From positions 62,001-126,000 of the forward strand of contig JBNKJV010000004.1 of NCBI GenBank assembly GCA_050291465.1: DNA of 64,000 nucleotides. The letters run 5' to 3'. The DNA comes from CBFDBF01 sp050291465. GTDB lineage: Bacteria; Pseudomonadota; Gammaproteobacteria; Chromatiales; Chromatiaceae. The translations under genes and the position numbers were made by a program. The notes under the pieces were generated by a model. It ran no database searches. It saw nothing but the letters and a program-made list of their open reading frames with translations, and was not told the origin of the DNA. Positions 34,596 to 43,392 of this stretch are shown one piece after another (the stretch's first letter is position 1; each line of letters begins with the position of its first letter).

Positions 34596-34712
34596 GCCAC
34601 AGAGACACAGAGCACACAGAGTCTTAGAACTATTCAGAGAACAGCCATCACTGCCGGGCGATATCGCCCCCTTAAGCGGTCCTGTTCTCTGTGACCTCTG
34701 TGCCTCCGTGGC
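34596..34712. repeat. Dispersed inverted repeat, CACAGAG family (copy 2)
   Basis: The left arm GCCACAGAGACACAGAGCAC and right arm CTCTGTGACCTCTGTGCCTC plus CGTGGC are imperfect complements about 75 bases apart. The right arm reaches the hisH stop codon. Confidence 0.8.
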
Positions 34713-35353
34713 TACACATCCCAATTAACAAAATTCTGCAGCAGCCGCAGTCCCATATCGGCACTCTTTTCCGGATGGAACTGGGTGGCGAACAGGTTCT
34801 CGCGCGCCAGCACGCTGGGAAAGGTTACGTCATAACGGGTGGAACCGACGATCAGACCGCTGTCCTGGGGATCCACGAAATAACTGTGCACGAAATAGAA
34901 ACGGCTGTTGTCGGGGATCCCTTCCCACAGCGGATGACCCTGGAGCTGGTGAACCTGATTCCACCCCATGTGCGGAATCTTCAGTCGACGACCCTGATCG
35001 TCTTTCAGTTCCCCGAACCTGCGCACCTGACCGGGAACCAATCCCAACAGTGGAGTACCTTCGTTTTCTTCGCTGAACTCCATCAACACCTGCAATCCCA
35101 TGCAGATACCGAAAAACGGCTTACTGTGCGCGGCATCCAGTACCGCCTGATTCAGATGATGATCCGAAATCGCCTTCATACAGTCCCGCGCGGCACCCTG
35201 ACCCGGGAACACCACGCGGTCCGCCATCAGGATCTGTGCCGGATCGTCGGTCACCACCACCCGGTCCCCACGGCCGATCACATGTTCGATGGCCTTGGAG
35301 ACGGAACGCAGGTTACCCATGCCGTAATCTATGACTGCTATGGTTCTCGACAT
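34712..35353 (-). CDS. hisH: Imidazole glycerol phosphate synthase glutamine amidotransferase subunit HisH
   Basis: 213 residues. VIDYGMGNLRSV opens the class-I glutaminase fold. FFGICMGLQVLMEFSEE holds the nucleophilic cysteine, and TQFHPEKSADMG holds the catalytic histidine and glutamate. The start at 35353 (MSRTIAVIDYG) is the normal one. It supplies ammonia to HisF. Confidence 0.97.
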   Translation of the reverse strand: MSRTIAVIDYGMGNLRSVSKAIEHVIGRGDRVVVTDDPAQILMADRVVFPGQGAARDCMKAISDHHLNQAVLDAAHSKPFFGICMGLQVLMEFSEENEGTPLLGLVPGQVRRFGELKDDQGRRLKIPHMGWNQVHQLQGHPLWEGIPDNSRFYFVHSYFVDPQDSGLIVGSTRYDVTFPSVLARENLFATQFHPEKSADMGLRLLQNFVNWDV

Positions 35354-35393
35354 ACTGAATCGGTTATACAAAGATGATTTTCAATTAACGAAA

Positions 35394-35429
35394 AGCGCGA
35401 AGAAAACATGCACCCGAATTCTTCGCGCT
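35394..35429 (-). terminator. Hairpin between hisB and hisH, possible attenuator or weak terminator
   Basis: AGCGCGAAGAA (35394-35404) pairs perfectly with TTCTTCGCGCT (35419-35429), an 11-bp stem with a 14-base loop. On the minus strand it is followed by TTTTCG, a weak T-tract. It could trim expression of hisH and later genes relative to hisB, or stabilise the hisB message. Confidence 0.45.
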
Positions 35430-35456
35430 CCCCGCATACTTCCCGGAAGTTCTGGC

Positions 35457-36047
35457 TTACAGCGCCCCTTTGGTGGAGGGCACCGCCCCCGCCATACGCG
35501 GATCCGGCTCCACCGCCATACGCAGCGCGCGTCCGAATGCCTTGAACACCGTTTCCGCCACATGGTGTCCGTTGACACCACGCAGAGAGTCCACGTGTAG
35601 CGTTACGGCGGCGTGGTTCACCAATCCCTGAAAGAACTCATAGACCAGTTCCGAATCGAATTCGCCGATCCGCGAGCGCGGAAAATCCACGTGGAATTCA
35701 AGCCCGGGCCGACCGGAGAGATCGATCACAACCCGGGACAGGGCCTCGTCCAGAGGAACATAGGCATGGCCGTAACGGCGGATGCCGCTCTTGTCGCCCA
35801 GCGCCTTCGCCAGCGCCTGCCCGAAGGCAATACCGATATCCTCCACCGTGTGGTGACCGTCGATGTGCAGATCCCCCTTGGCCTCAATCTCGAGATCGAT
35901 CATGCCGTGCCGTGCCACCTGATCCAGCATGTGCTCCAGGAACGGCACCCCGGTTATGGCCGTGGCGTCACCGTTGCCGTCCAGGTTTAACCTGAGCTTG
36001 ATCTGAGTCTCCGACGTATTGCGTTCGATTTCTGCAGTACGCTGCAT
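35457..36047 (-). CDS. hisB: Imidazoleglycerol-phosphate dehydratase
   Basis: 196 residues, the monofunctional form without a phosphatase domain. Manganese-binding motifs HMLDQVARHG, GDLHIDGHHTVEDIG and GVNGHHVAETVFKA are intact. The start at 36047 has GGAG nine bases upstream; another ATG lies five codons earlier. First of the visible his genes in transcription order. Confidence 0.97.
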   Translation of the reverse strand: MQRTAEIERNTSETQIKLRLNLDGNGDATAITGVPFLEHMLDQVARHGMIDLEIEAKGDLHIDGHHTVEDIGIAFGQALAKALGDKSGIRRYGHAYVPLDEALSRVVIDLSGRPGLEFHVDFPRSRIGEFDSELVYEFFQGLVNHAAVTLHVDSLRGVNGHHVAETVFKAFGRALRMAVEPDPRMAGAVPSTKGAL

Positions 36048-36155
36048 GGGATTCGGCTCCATTCATGGAATTCTGTTTCAAAAACGGCATTTTATGCCAA
36101 ATAGTGGAAAATTACTTCAATTCCATAGCCATATCCTCTGCTGGAAATGGAACAG

Positions 36156-36222
36156 GCCACGGAGACACAGAGATCACAGAGCCCCACCATATACAACTCC
36201 GTGTTCTCCGTGACCTCCGTGG
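36156..36222. repeat. Dispersed inverted repeat, CACAGAG family (copy 3)
   Basis: Left arm GCCACGGAGACACAGAGATC then ACAGAG; right arm CTCCGTGTTCTCCGTGACCT then CCGTGG. The arms are separated by about 17 bases, so the hairpin is compact. It lies between hisB and dtd. Confidence 0.8.
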
Positions 36223-36233
36223 TGAAAAACGAA

Positions 36234-36671
36234 TCAGGTTTGAAGCCAGAAGGTAACCGGGCCGTCGTTGGTGAGGGTGACCTGCATGTCCGCACCGAAT
36301 ACGCCGGTCTGCGCCCCTTTGATATACCGCTGCGCCTCCAGGCAGAGATAGTCGAACAGCTGCCGCCCCTTTTCCGGATCGGCCGCCGCCGAGAATCCGG
36401 GGCGGGTTCCCTTACGGGTATCGGCAACCAGGGTGAACTGAGGCACCAGCAAAACACTCCCGTCAATATCCATAACGCTGCGATTCATACGTCCCATCTC
36501 ATCCGGAAAGACCCGGTAAGAGAGAATACGCTCCAGTAAACGATCGGCCCGAGCCTCGTCGTCCGCCCGTTCCACCCCCACCAGCACCATCAATCCGCGA
36601 TCGATCTCGCCGACAATCTGCCGCCGAACCTCGACCCGGGCGCCGGTCACCCGCTGCAGCAGAGCGATCAT
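36234..36671 (-). CDS. dtd: D-aminoacyl-tRNA deacylase
   Basis: 145 residues, the standard Dtd length. MIALLQRVTGARVEV opens the protein. LLVPQFTLVADTRKGTRPGFS holds the SQ-type/PQFTL active-site segment, and NDGPVTFWLQ is the cross-subunit GP motif that rejects L-aminoacyl substrates. The start overlaps the pip stop as ATGA, so the two genes are coupled. It removes D-amino acids from tRNA in the cytoplasm. Confidence 0.96.
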   Translation of the reverse strand: MIALLQRVTGARVEVRRQIVGEIDRGLMVLVGVERADDEARADRLLERILSYRVFPDEMGRMNRSVMDIDGSVLLVPQFTLVADTRKGTRPGFSAAADPEKGRQLFDYLCLEAQRYIKGAQTGVFGADMQVTLTNDGPVTFWLQT

Positions 36672-37618
36672 CCCAACCGCTCCGCAAAACCGTCGGTGGC
36701 CTCCACCAGGGCACTGCGTATACCCGGCTCCGCTGCGGCGTGTCCCGCATCCGGAATTATCCGCAACTCGCTTCCCGGCCACGACCTGTGCAGTTCCCAG
36801 GCCGATTCCAGAGGACATATCAAATCATATCGCCCATGGACGATCACCCCGGGGATTCCTGAAATCCGCGAGACATCCTCCAGCAACTGGTTGTGCCGCA
36901 GGAAGGCGTTGTGCACGAAATAGTGGCTCTCGATCCGGGCCAGACTCAAGGCGGTGCGAGGATCACTGAAGTGGTTAATGATGCCGGAATCTGACAGCAG
37001 GCTGGCGGTTCGACCTTCCCACAGGGACCACGCCTTGGCCGCGGCCATTCGCGCCACTTCGTCGTGGCCCGTCAGCCGTCGATGGTAGGCGTGCAGCAGA
37101 TCGTCCCGCTCCTGCTCCGGGATGGGGGCGACAAACTCCTGCCAGTAATCGGGAAATATCCGGCTCGCCCCGTGCTGGTAGAACCAGTGAATCTCCTGCT
37201 CGCGACAGAGAAAAATGCCGCGCAGAACCAGACCGAGCACCCGTTCCGGATGTGCCTCGGCATAGGCCAGCGCCAGAGTAGAGCCCCAGGACCCGCCGAA
37301 CAGCAGCCATTTCGACACCCCTAAATACTCTCTTATCTTCTCCATGTCATCGATCAGGTGTTGCGTGCTGTTATCCTTCAGTTCCGCATGGGGAACAGAA
37401 CGACCGCAGCCGCGCTGATCAAACAGAATGACCCGATAGCGGTTGGGATCGAAAAAGCGCCGATGATAGGGTTCACAGCCGGATCCCGGTCCCCCGTGCA
37501 GAAACAGCGCCGGGATGCCCTCCTGGTTACCGCTCTCTTCCAGGTACAGGGTATGGCGTTCGTCCACCGCCAGCCGGTGGCTGGAGTAGGGGATAATATC
37601 TGGGTAAAGTTCAGGCAT
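36668..37618 (-). CDS. pip: Proline iminopeptidase
   Basis: 316 residues, as in known Pip enzymes. Alpha/beta hydrolase features: oxyanion motif LHGGPGSGCEP, FDQRGCGRS, nucleophile elbow GGSWGSTLALAYAEAHPERV, and the late DAGHAAAEPG with the catalytic histidine. The start at 37618 (MPELYPDIIPY) matches the usual N-terminus, although no good ribosome-binding site is visible. It releases N-terminal proline from peptides. Confidence 0.94.
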   Translation of the reverse strand: MPELYPDIIPYSSHRLAVDERHTLYLEESGNQEGIPALFLHGGPGSGCEPYHRRFFDPNRYRVILFDQRGCGRSVPHAELKDNSTQHLIDDMEKIREYLGVSKWLLFGGSWGSTLALAYAEAHPERVLGLVLRGIFLCREQEIHWFYQHGASRIFPDYWQEFVAPIPEQERDDLLHAYHRRLTGHDEVARMAAAKAWSLWEGRTASLLSDSGIINHFSDPRTALSLARIESHYFVHNAFLRHNQLLEDVSRISGIPGVIVHGRYDLICPLESAWELHRSWPGSELRIIPDAGHAAAEPGIRSALVEATDGFAERLG

Positions 37619-37781
37619 GGCAGGCAGTGTACCGTCAGCCTGTCGGGAGGTCATCCGATATACCCCGGATTTGATCGGGAAAAAAATCAGACTTTTCCTA
37701 CAAACGAGGGAGACATCGCTCACAGTAATTCTTTCTAAGTGTATGGCAGCATATAACCGTCGCCATAGACGGATGCTCAAG

Positions 37782-37890
37782 GACGAGACCCACTCCCAGG
37801 GAGGAGTTCAAGGACAGAACATTCCTTTGCCAACCAAGCCCGGCGACACAGCCCTGATGGCATGGATTGCCGTCAGGGCATTCTTTTTTC
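37782..37890 (+). repeat. Cluster of small hairpins ending in a terminator-like stem
   Basis: Within the 395-base gap between pip and typA lie ACTCC-CAGGGA-GGAGT (37792-37807), GTTC-AAGGACA-GAAC just after it, and a long stem GCCCTGATGGC / GCCGTCAGGGC (37851-37861 with 37869-37879, one G-T pair). The last is followed by ATTCTTTTTT. It looks like an intrinsic terminator on the plus strand, yet no plus-strand gene precedes it. The loops resemble the hairpin array at 63.2 kb. No coding gene is evident in the gap. A small RNA ending here is an alternative. Confidence 0.5.
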
Positions 37891-38013
37891 CGCAAAGAAA
37901 AAACCCATTCCAGACCGGCTCTGCACCAACCCGCTTTGCCTACAGGCCCGTTTTCCTATCCCGCGGCGGCAACACCTGTTATACCGGGGATTGGATCCCA
38001 AGTCCGAACCTCC

Positions 38014-39849
38014 CTAGTTTCCCCCTGAACGTGCCGCGCGTTTGCGCTCGTGTTCTTTCAGATGGCGCTTGCGGATGCGAATCGCCCTGGGCGTAACCTC
38101 TATCAATTCATCTTCCTCGATGAATTCCAGCGCCTGTTCCAGGGTAAATTTCACCGGCGGGGTCAGGAGGATGTTCTCATCTGATCCGGCGGCACGAATG
38201 TTGGTGAGCTGCTTCGCTTTCAGTGGATTTACCGTCAGGTCGTTGTCGCGGGAATGGATGCCCACCACCTGACCCTCGTAGACCTCCTCTCCATGCGTGA
38301 CCATCATCCTGCCCCGTTCCTGAAGATTAAACAGTGCGTAACCCAGCGCCTTTCCGGTGGTGTTGGCGATCATCACGCCGTTGCGGCGTGGCGCAATGCC
38401 GCCGGGATTGGCAGGACCGTAATGATCGAATACGTGATACTTGAGCCCGGTACCGGAAGTAAGGGTCAGAAATTCGGTCTGAAACCCGATCAGGCCCCGT
38501 GACGGTATCTCATAATCCAGCCGGACCCGTCCCTTGCCGTCCGGCACCATATCCTTGAGCTCGCCCTTACGCTCTCCCAGGGCCTGCATAACCGCACCCT
38601 GGGACTCCTCTTCAATATCCACGGTCAACTGCTCGTAGGGCTCGCAGATCTGACCGTCGATCTCCCGGAAGATCACCTCCGGTCGCGACACGGCCAGTTC
38701 ATATCCTTCGCGGCGCATATTCTCCAACAGGATAGAGAGATGCAGTTCCCCGCGCCCGGATACCCGGAATTTTTCCGGGTCGTTACCCTCCTCCACCCGC
38801 AGGGCCACATTGTGGATCAGCTCCCGCTCCAGACGCTCCTTGAGTTGACGGGAGGTCAGGTACTTCCCCTCCCGCCCGGCAAACGGCGAGGTGTTGACCT
38901 GGAAGGTCATGGAGACCGTGGGTTCATCCACGCTTAACAGCGGCAGCGCCTGCACATGTTCCGGATCACAGAGGGTATCGGAAACGTTGGGCGCCTCTAT
39001 CCCGGTAAGGGCCACGATATCGCCGGCCGACGCCTCTTCTATCTCGTGCCGCTCCAAACCCAGATAGCCGTAGACCAGACCGATCCTGGCCTTGTGTCTG
39101 TCGCCATCCGCCTTGGCCACCACCACCTGCTGACCCGGTTTCACGATACCGCGTTCAATACGCCCGATGGCGATGGCCCCTACATAGCTGTTGTAATCAA
39201 GGGTAGAAACCTGCATGCGGAACGGTGCGTCCGGATCCACCTGCGGTTGCGGGCAGTGTTTCACGATAGCCTCGAACAGCGGAGTCATATCGCCGTCCCG
39301 CACCCCGTCATCCTCGCCAGCATAACCGTTGATGGCCGAGGCATAAATAATGGGAAAATCAAGCTGCTCGTCCGTGGCCCCCAGACGATCGAACAGTTCA
39401 AACACCTGATCGATCACCCAGTCCGGACGGGCGCCGGGCTTGTCGATCTTGTTTACCACCACAATGGGACGCAGGCCGTGGGCAAAGGCCTTCTGCGTGA
39501 CGAACCGGGTCTGGGGCATCGGCCCCTCCTGCGCGTCCACCAGCAGCAGCACCGAATCCACCATGGAAAGCACCCGCTCCACCTCGCCACCGAAATCGGC
39601 ATGACCCGGAGTATCGACGATATTGATCCGGTAATGGTTCCAGCGAATAGCGGTATTCTTGGAAAGGATGGTGATACCCCGCTCCTTCTCCAGGTCGTTG
39701 GAATCCATAACCCGTTCGATAACGCCGAACCGTTCTCCCAGGGTTCCCGACTGTTTGAGCAGTTCGTCCACCAGGGTGGTCTTACCGTGGTCCACGTGGG
39801 CGATGATGGCGATATTACGCAGTTTTGAAATGTCTGTTTTGTGTTCCAT
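38014..39849 (-). CDS. typA: Translational GTPase TypA/BipA
   Basis: 611 residues. G1 AHVDHGKTTLVDELL, G2 ERGITI, G3 DTPGHADFGGEVERV and G4 NKIDKPGARP show the EF-G-like GTPase. The C-terminal part has the TypA-specific LDYEIPSRGLIGFQTEFLT and GPANPGGIAPRRNGVMI. The start at 39849 (MEHKTDISKLRNIAIIAHVDHGK) fits known lengths; further in-frame starts upstream are not needed. It acts on ribosomes in assembly and stress adaptation. Confidence 0.97.
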   Translation of the reverse strand: MEHKTDISKLRNIAIIAHVDHGKTTLVDELLKQSGTLGERFGVIERVMDSNDLEKERGITILSKNTAIRWNHYRINIVDTPGHADFGGEVERVLSMVDSVLLLVDAQEGPMPQTRFVTQKAFAHGLRPIVVVNKIDKPGARPDWVIDQVFELFDRLGATDEQLDFPIIYASAINGYAGEDDGVRDGDMTPLFEAIVKHCPQPQVDPDAPFRMQVSTLDYNSYVGAIAIGRIERGIVKPGQQVVVAKADGDRHKARIGLVYGYLGLERHEIEEASAGDIVALTGIEAPNVSDTLCDPEHVQALPLLSVDEPTVSMTFQVNTSPFAGREGKYLTSRQLKERLERELIHNVALRVEEGNDPEKFRVSGRGELHLSILLENMRREGYELAVSRPEVIFREIDGQICEPYEQLTVDIEEESQGAVMQALGERKGELKDMVPDGKGRVRLDYEIPSRGLIGFQTEFLTLTSGTGLKYHVFDHYGPANPGGIAPRRNGVMIANTTGKALGYALFNLQERGRMMVTHGEEVYEGQVVGIHSRDNDLTVNPLKAKQLTNIRAAGSDENILLTPPVKFTLEQALEFIEEDELIEVTPRAIRIRKRHLKEHERKRAARSGGN

Positions 39850-39886
39850 GGAGTGCTTTGAACGCATAGGCAAAAAATAGCGGCGC

Positions 39887-39915
39887 ATTATAGCCCCCAA
39901 CGGGCCGCTACATAA
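39887..39915 (-). promoter_or_regulatory. Candidate sigma-70 promoter for typA
   Basis: On the minus strand a perfect TATAAT (39892 to 39887) lies 17 bases after TTATGT, a weak -35. The predicted start leaves a leader of roughly 30 bases before the typA ATG. Confidence 0.5.
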
Positions 39916-40120
39916 GCGCCAAATAGAGTGCGGAAGCAAATATCCGGTCTCAATATCGACGGATCCGGAACCGCGACACCCGGACAGAAAGTGAACCGTC
40001 CTCCGTATCGAGGGGAAAGCGGCAGGAACTTCTTTTCCTGCTCAGGCAGTTAGAACGGGTTTGTGAGGTAATGATGTCAGCTTGATATATAGGAGCTTGT
40101 CACAAAAAAGAAATAAAGTT

Positions 40121-40334
40121 TTATACACAAATCCTGTGGATAACTCTGTTAACAACATTCCCCGTTATCTGCTCGACTCCCGCCCCAGCCCCGGTTCATA
40201 GGTGTTGTAAGGTTTCCCTATCTTTTATTAATACTTATAAAAAACAACGAGTTATAAATTTATTTGTATATTATGGACTTGACCCTTGACATACCGGATA
40301 TGATCGTGCAGACAAAAATGTCATATGTGTATAA
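40121..40334. other. DnaA-box cluster beside AT-rich DNA (possible oriC-like locus)
   Basis: The 585-base gap between typA and the next gene holds three exact DnaA boxes of the TTATNCACA type: TTATACACA at 40121-40129, TGTGGATAA (complement TTATCCACA) at 40135-40143, and TGTGTATAA (complement TTATACACA) at 40326-40334. Between the second and third lies a strongly AT-rich stretch, about 40215-40276, which could unwind easily. No coding gene is present. Genes to the left read almost all leftward. The usual gammaproteobacterial origin neighbours (dnaA, gyrB, mnmG, rpmH) are absent from the window, so this may be a titration site or chance. Confidence 0.4.
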
Positions 40335-40434
40335 CTAACGGATGGAAATGGATTTTTTGCTCTCCTCAAGCCCTCCCAAAAAGAGAACGTTTCGGTAGAA
40401 TAGGCCGCGAATTCACCCCCATTTCGAGGTTATT

Positions 40435-41088
40435 GTGAAGAAAATCCTACCCCTTCTGCTGCTCCTGCTATGCAATACCATCCAGGCCGAGACCCGCTAT
40501 GTTTCGGATGAGTTGAAAATAAACCTGCGCAGGGGTGAGGGCGTCGGCTTCAAGATCGTGCGCACTGTTCCCAGCGGAAGCGCGGTGGAAGTGCTGCAGA
40601 CAAACCAGGAGAGCGGCTACTCGCAGGTGCGTACCCAGGACGGCGTGGTGGGTTACGTCCTCACCCGGCAGTTGATGAGTCAGCCGAGCGCAAAGGCGCG
40701 GTTGGCGAAGGCGGAATCGGAACGGGACAAAGCACTGGAAAAAGCGGCAAATGCCATTCAGCTGGAGAAAGAACGGGATCAGGCCCGTGCCCAATTCCAG
40801 CAGATATCCAAAGAGCGTGACAGGCTGAACTCTGAATTGGAGGGGATACGGCGCACTTCGGCGGACTCCATCCGAATTGCCGAGGAACGCAAGGCTTTAA
40901 AGGAACAGGTGGCCAACCTGACCTGGGAACTGGAGAACCTGAAGCTGCAGAACCTGGAGTTACAGAACGACGAGGCCCACGACTGGTTTGTACTGGGCGC
41001 CGGCGTCATCATCATCGGCATCGTCATCGGCTTGATACTTCCGCGCCTGAGCTTTCGCCGGCGCAAGAAGTCCTGGGACTCCCTCTGA
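40435..41088 (+). CDS. SH3-domain membrane protein (TIGR04211/YgiM-like)
   Basis: 217 residues from a GTG with GAGG five bases upstream. A signal peptide (about 1-18) precedes a bacterial SH3 domain (about 20-82; LKINLRRGEGVGFKIVRTVP and VGYVLTRQLM). A long coiled coil follows (about 85-180) and then a C-terminal membrane helix (about 187-207; VLGAGVIIIGIVIGLILP) with a basic tail (RRRKK). This order is that of the YgiM type. It is periplasmic, anchored at the C-terminus. Role unknown, possibly envelope-related. Confidence 0.9.
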   Translation: MKKILPLLLLLLCNTIQAETRYVSDELKINLRRGEGVGFKIVRTVPSGSAVEVLQTNQESGYSQVRTQDGVVGYVLTRQLMSQPSAKARLAKAESERDKALEKAANAIQLEKERDQARAQFQQISKERDRLNSELEGIRRTSADSIRIAEERKALKEQVANLTWELENLKLQNLELQNDEAHDWFVLGAGVIIIGIVIGLILPRLSFRRRKKSWDSL

Positions 41089-41231
41089 CGACGCCCCCTC
41101 CGCCTCGCTCGACTGTGGAGGACCCGACATTCACCGGGACGACACCTACGTTTGTAGGAGCTTCTTTTCACCCTTCGGGTATAAAACCGCGATTGGAGTT
41201 ACCTCTGTGCCAGCTGGAAAATAACTTTTAA

Positions 41232-41311
41232 ACCACAGAGAACACAGAGGTTCACGGAGAATTCACAAGGCCTGATCTCACCCCTCTGTGATCCTCTGTG
41301 TCCTCCGTGGT
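41232..41311. repeat. Dispersed inverted repeat, CACAGAG family (copy 4)
   Basis: Left arm ACCACAGAGAACACAGAGGT then TCACGGAG; right arm CTCTGTGATCCTCTGTGTCC then TCCGTGGT. The arms are about 20 bases apart. It occupies most of the 303-base gap between the SH3 gene and ilvD, where nothing else is seen. Confidence 0.8.
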
Positions 41312-41391
41312 AAAAATATATCCATGTCCCGCTGGCAAGCGGAACCTGCAACCAAGACCACACACGCCCCTCTTTTCAGGGGGAGTATCTC

Positions 41392-43245
41392 TTAACGCCG
41401 CCGAATCTGGGAAAGATCGCGAACCGCACCCCGTGCGGCGCTGGTGGTGGTGGCCGCATAGTTCTGCAACGCCTGGGAAACCACCCGATCGCGGTTTTCC
41501 GGCTGCCACGCCATCAGGCCTTTTGCCTCCATCACCCGGCGACGCTCCAACAACTCGTCGTTGCTCACCGCAATCTCTATCCTGCGCTCGGGGATATTGA
41601 TCTCGATCATATCCCCTTCCCGCACCAGACCGATATTGCCCCCTTCCGCAGCCTCCGGTGAACAGTGACCGATGGAAAGCCCTGATGTACCGCCGGAAAA
41701 GCGACCGTCCGTTATCAGAGCACAGACCTTGCCCAGCCCCTTCGACTTCAGATAGCTGGTAGGGTAGAGCATCTCCTGCATACCGGGACCGCCCTTCGGG
41801 CCCTCGTACCGGATCACCACGATATCCCCCGCCTGGATACGATCCTCCAGGATCGCCGTCACTGCGGAATCCTGGCTTTCAAAAATGCGTGCCGGACCGC
41901 GGAATACCAGGATCGATTCATCCACACCCGCGGTCTTGACGATACAGCCGTCCTCCGCCAGGTTGCCGTAAAGCACCGCCAGCCCCCCATCGCGGCTATA
42001 GGCGTGCGCCAGATCGCGTATACAACCAGCGCTGCGATCCAGATCCAGGTCCGGCCAGCGGCTATCCTGGCTGAATGCCTCCAGCGACGGGACACCACCG
42101 GGACCCGCCAGGAACCTTTGCCTGGCGGCCTCATCCGGTTCCCTGTTCACATCCCAGCGATCGATAGCGGCCCCGACGCTTGTGCTGTGGACGGTCCGCT
42201 GCTCCCGATGAATCAGGCCGGCCTTGTCCAGTTCACCGAGGATGGCTATCACGCCGCCCGCCCGGTGGACATCTTCCAGGTGATATTTCTGGGTCGAGGG
42301 GGCCACTTTGCAGAGATTGGGAACCTTGCGGGAAAGACGGTCGATATCGGCCATGGTGAACTCCACCCCGGCCTCCTGAGCAGCAGCCAACAGATGCAGC
42401 ACGGTATTGGTGGAGCCGCCCATGGCGATATCCAGGGACATGGCGTTCTCAAACGCCTTGAAGGTGGCGATACCGCGCGGCAATACCGAGGTGTCGTTCC
42501 CCTCGTAATAGCGCCGGGCCAGATCCACGATCAGCCGCCCCGCTTCCAGGAACAGCTCCCGGCGCTCGGCGTGGGTCGCCACCAGCGAACCGTTCCCCGG
42601 CAGGCTGAAACCAAGGGCCTCCGTGAGGCAGTTCATGGAGTTTGCCGTGAACATCCCGGAGCAGGAACCGCAGGTTGGACAGGCGGAACGTTCGATCTGC
42701 GCCACGTCCTCGTCGCTCTCGTTGGGATCGGCGGCGGAGACCATGGCGTCCACCAGATCCAGATGCACCTCTTCGCCATGCAACTTCGTCTTGCCCGACT
42801 CCATGGGACCGCCGGAGACAAACACCGTGGGGATATTGACGCGCAGCGCGGCCATCATCATGCCGGGGGTGATCTTGTCACAATTGGAGATGCAGACCAT
42901 GGCATCGGCACAATGGGCGTTGACCATGTACTCCACGGAATCGGCGATGATATCCCGGGACGGCAGGGAATAAAGCATACCGTCATGTCCCATGGCGATG
43001 CCGTCATCGATGGCGATGGTGTTGAACTCCTTGGCCACGCCCCCCGCCTGCTCGATCTCACGCGCCACCATCTGGCCGAGATTCTGCAAATGAACATGAC
43101 CCGGTACAAACTGGGTAAAAGAATTGACCACCGCGATGATCGGTTTCCCGAAATCCTCATCCTGCATACCGGTGGCACGCCATAATGCGCGGGCACCGGC
43201 CATGTTGCGTCCATGGGTGGTGGTACGGGAGCGGTATTGAGGCAT
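41392..43245 (-). CDS. ilvD: Dihydroxy-acid dehydratase
   Basis: 617 residues, the normal length. Iron-sulfur cysteines occur in ISNCDKITPGMMM and ACPTCGSCSGMFTANSMNCL. The C-terminal GRFSGGTSGLSIGHCSPEAAEGG is typical. GGAGA precedes the ATG. It makes 2-oxo acids in valine, leucine and isoleucine synthesis. Confidence 0.98.
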   Translation of the reverse strand: MPQYRSRTTTHGRNMAGARALWRATGMQDEDFGKPIIAVVNSFTQFVPGHVHLQNLGQMVAREIEQAGGVAKEFNTIAIDDGIAMGHDGMLYSLPSRDIIADSVEYMVNAHCADAMVCISNCDKITPGMMMAALRVNIPTVFVSGGPMESGKTKLHGEEVHLDLVDAMVSAADPNESDEDVAQIERSACPTCGSCSGMFTANSMNCLTEALGFSLPGNGSLVATHAERRELFLEAGRLIVDLARRYYEGNDTSVLPRGIATFKAFENAMSLDIAMGGSTNTVLHLLAAAQEAGVEFTMADIDRLSRKVPNLCKVAPSTQKYHLEDVHRAGGVIAILGELDKAGLIHREQRTVHSTSVGAAIDRWDVNREPDEAARQRFLAGPGGVPSLEAFSQDSRWPDLDLDRSAGCIRDLAHAYSRDGGLAVLYGNLAEDGCIVKTAGVDESILVFRGPARIFESQDSAVTAILEDRIQAGDIVVIRYEGPKGGPGMQEMLYPTSYLKSKGLGKVCALITDGRFSGGTSGLSIGHCSPEAAEGGNIGLVREGDMIEINIPERRIEIAVSNDELLERRRVMEAKGLMAWQPENRDRVVSQALQNYAATTTSAARGAVRDLSQIRRR

Positions 43246-43392
43246 GTTTCTCTCCAGCGGTTCTCAGTTCATCGGGGGATTATCCACCATTTACGCTCGC
43301 CGCACACGGCCTGTCATGGACAAATCCGCCGGGAGTGGGCGTACCGGCAAAATAGTGTTACAAATAGAATCAGACTCCGCGGGGATAGAAAC

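Noticed and set aside
33752..36222. CRISPR array, because of short regularly repeated units near the his genes
   Set aside because: Units are only eight or nine bases, arms are inverted rather than direct, there are no uniform spacers and no cas genes.
39850..40434. A small coding gene in the typA-SH3 gap
   Set aside because: No frame with a start, ribosome-binding site and plausible composition; DnaA boxes and AT-rich DNA explain the gap better.
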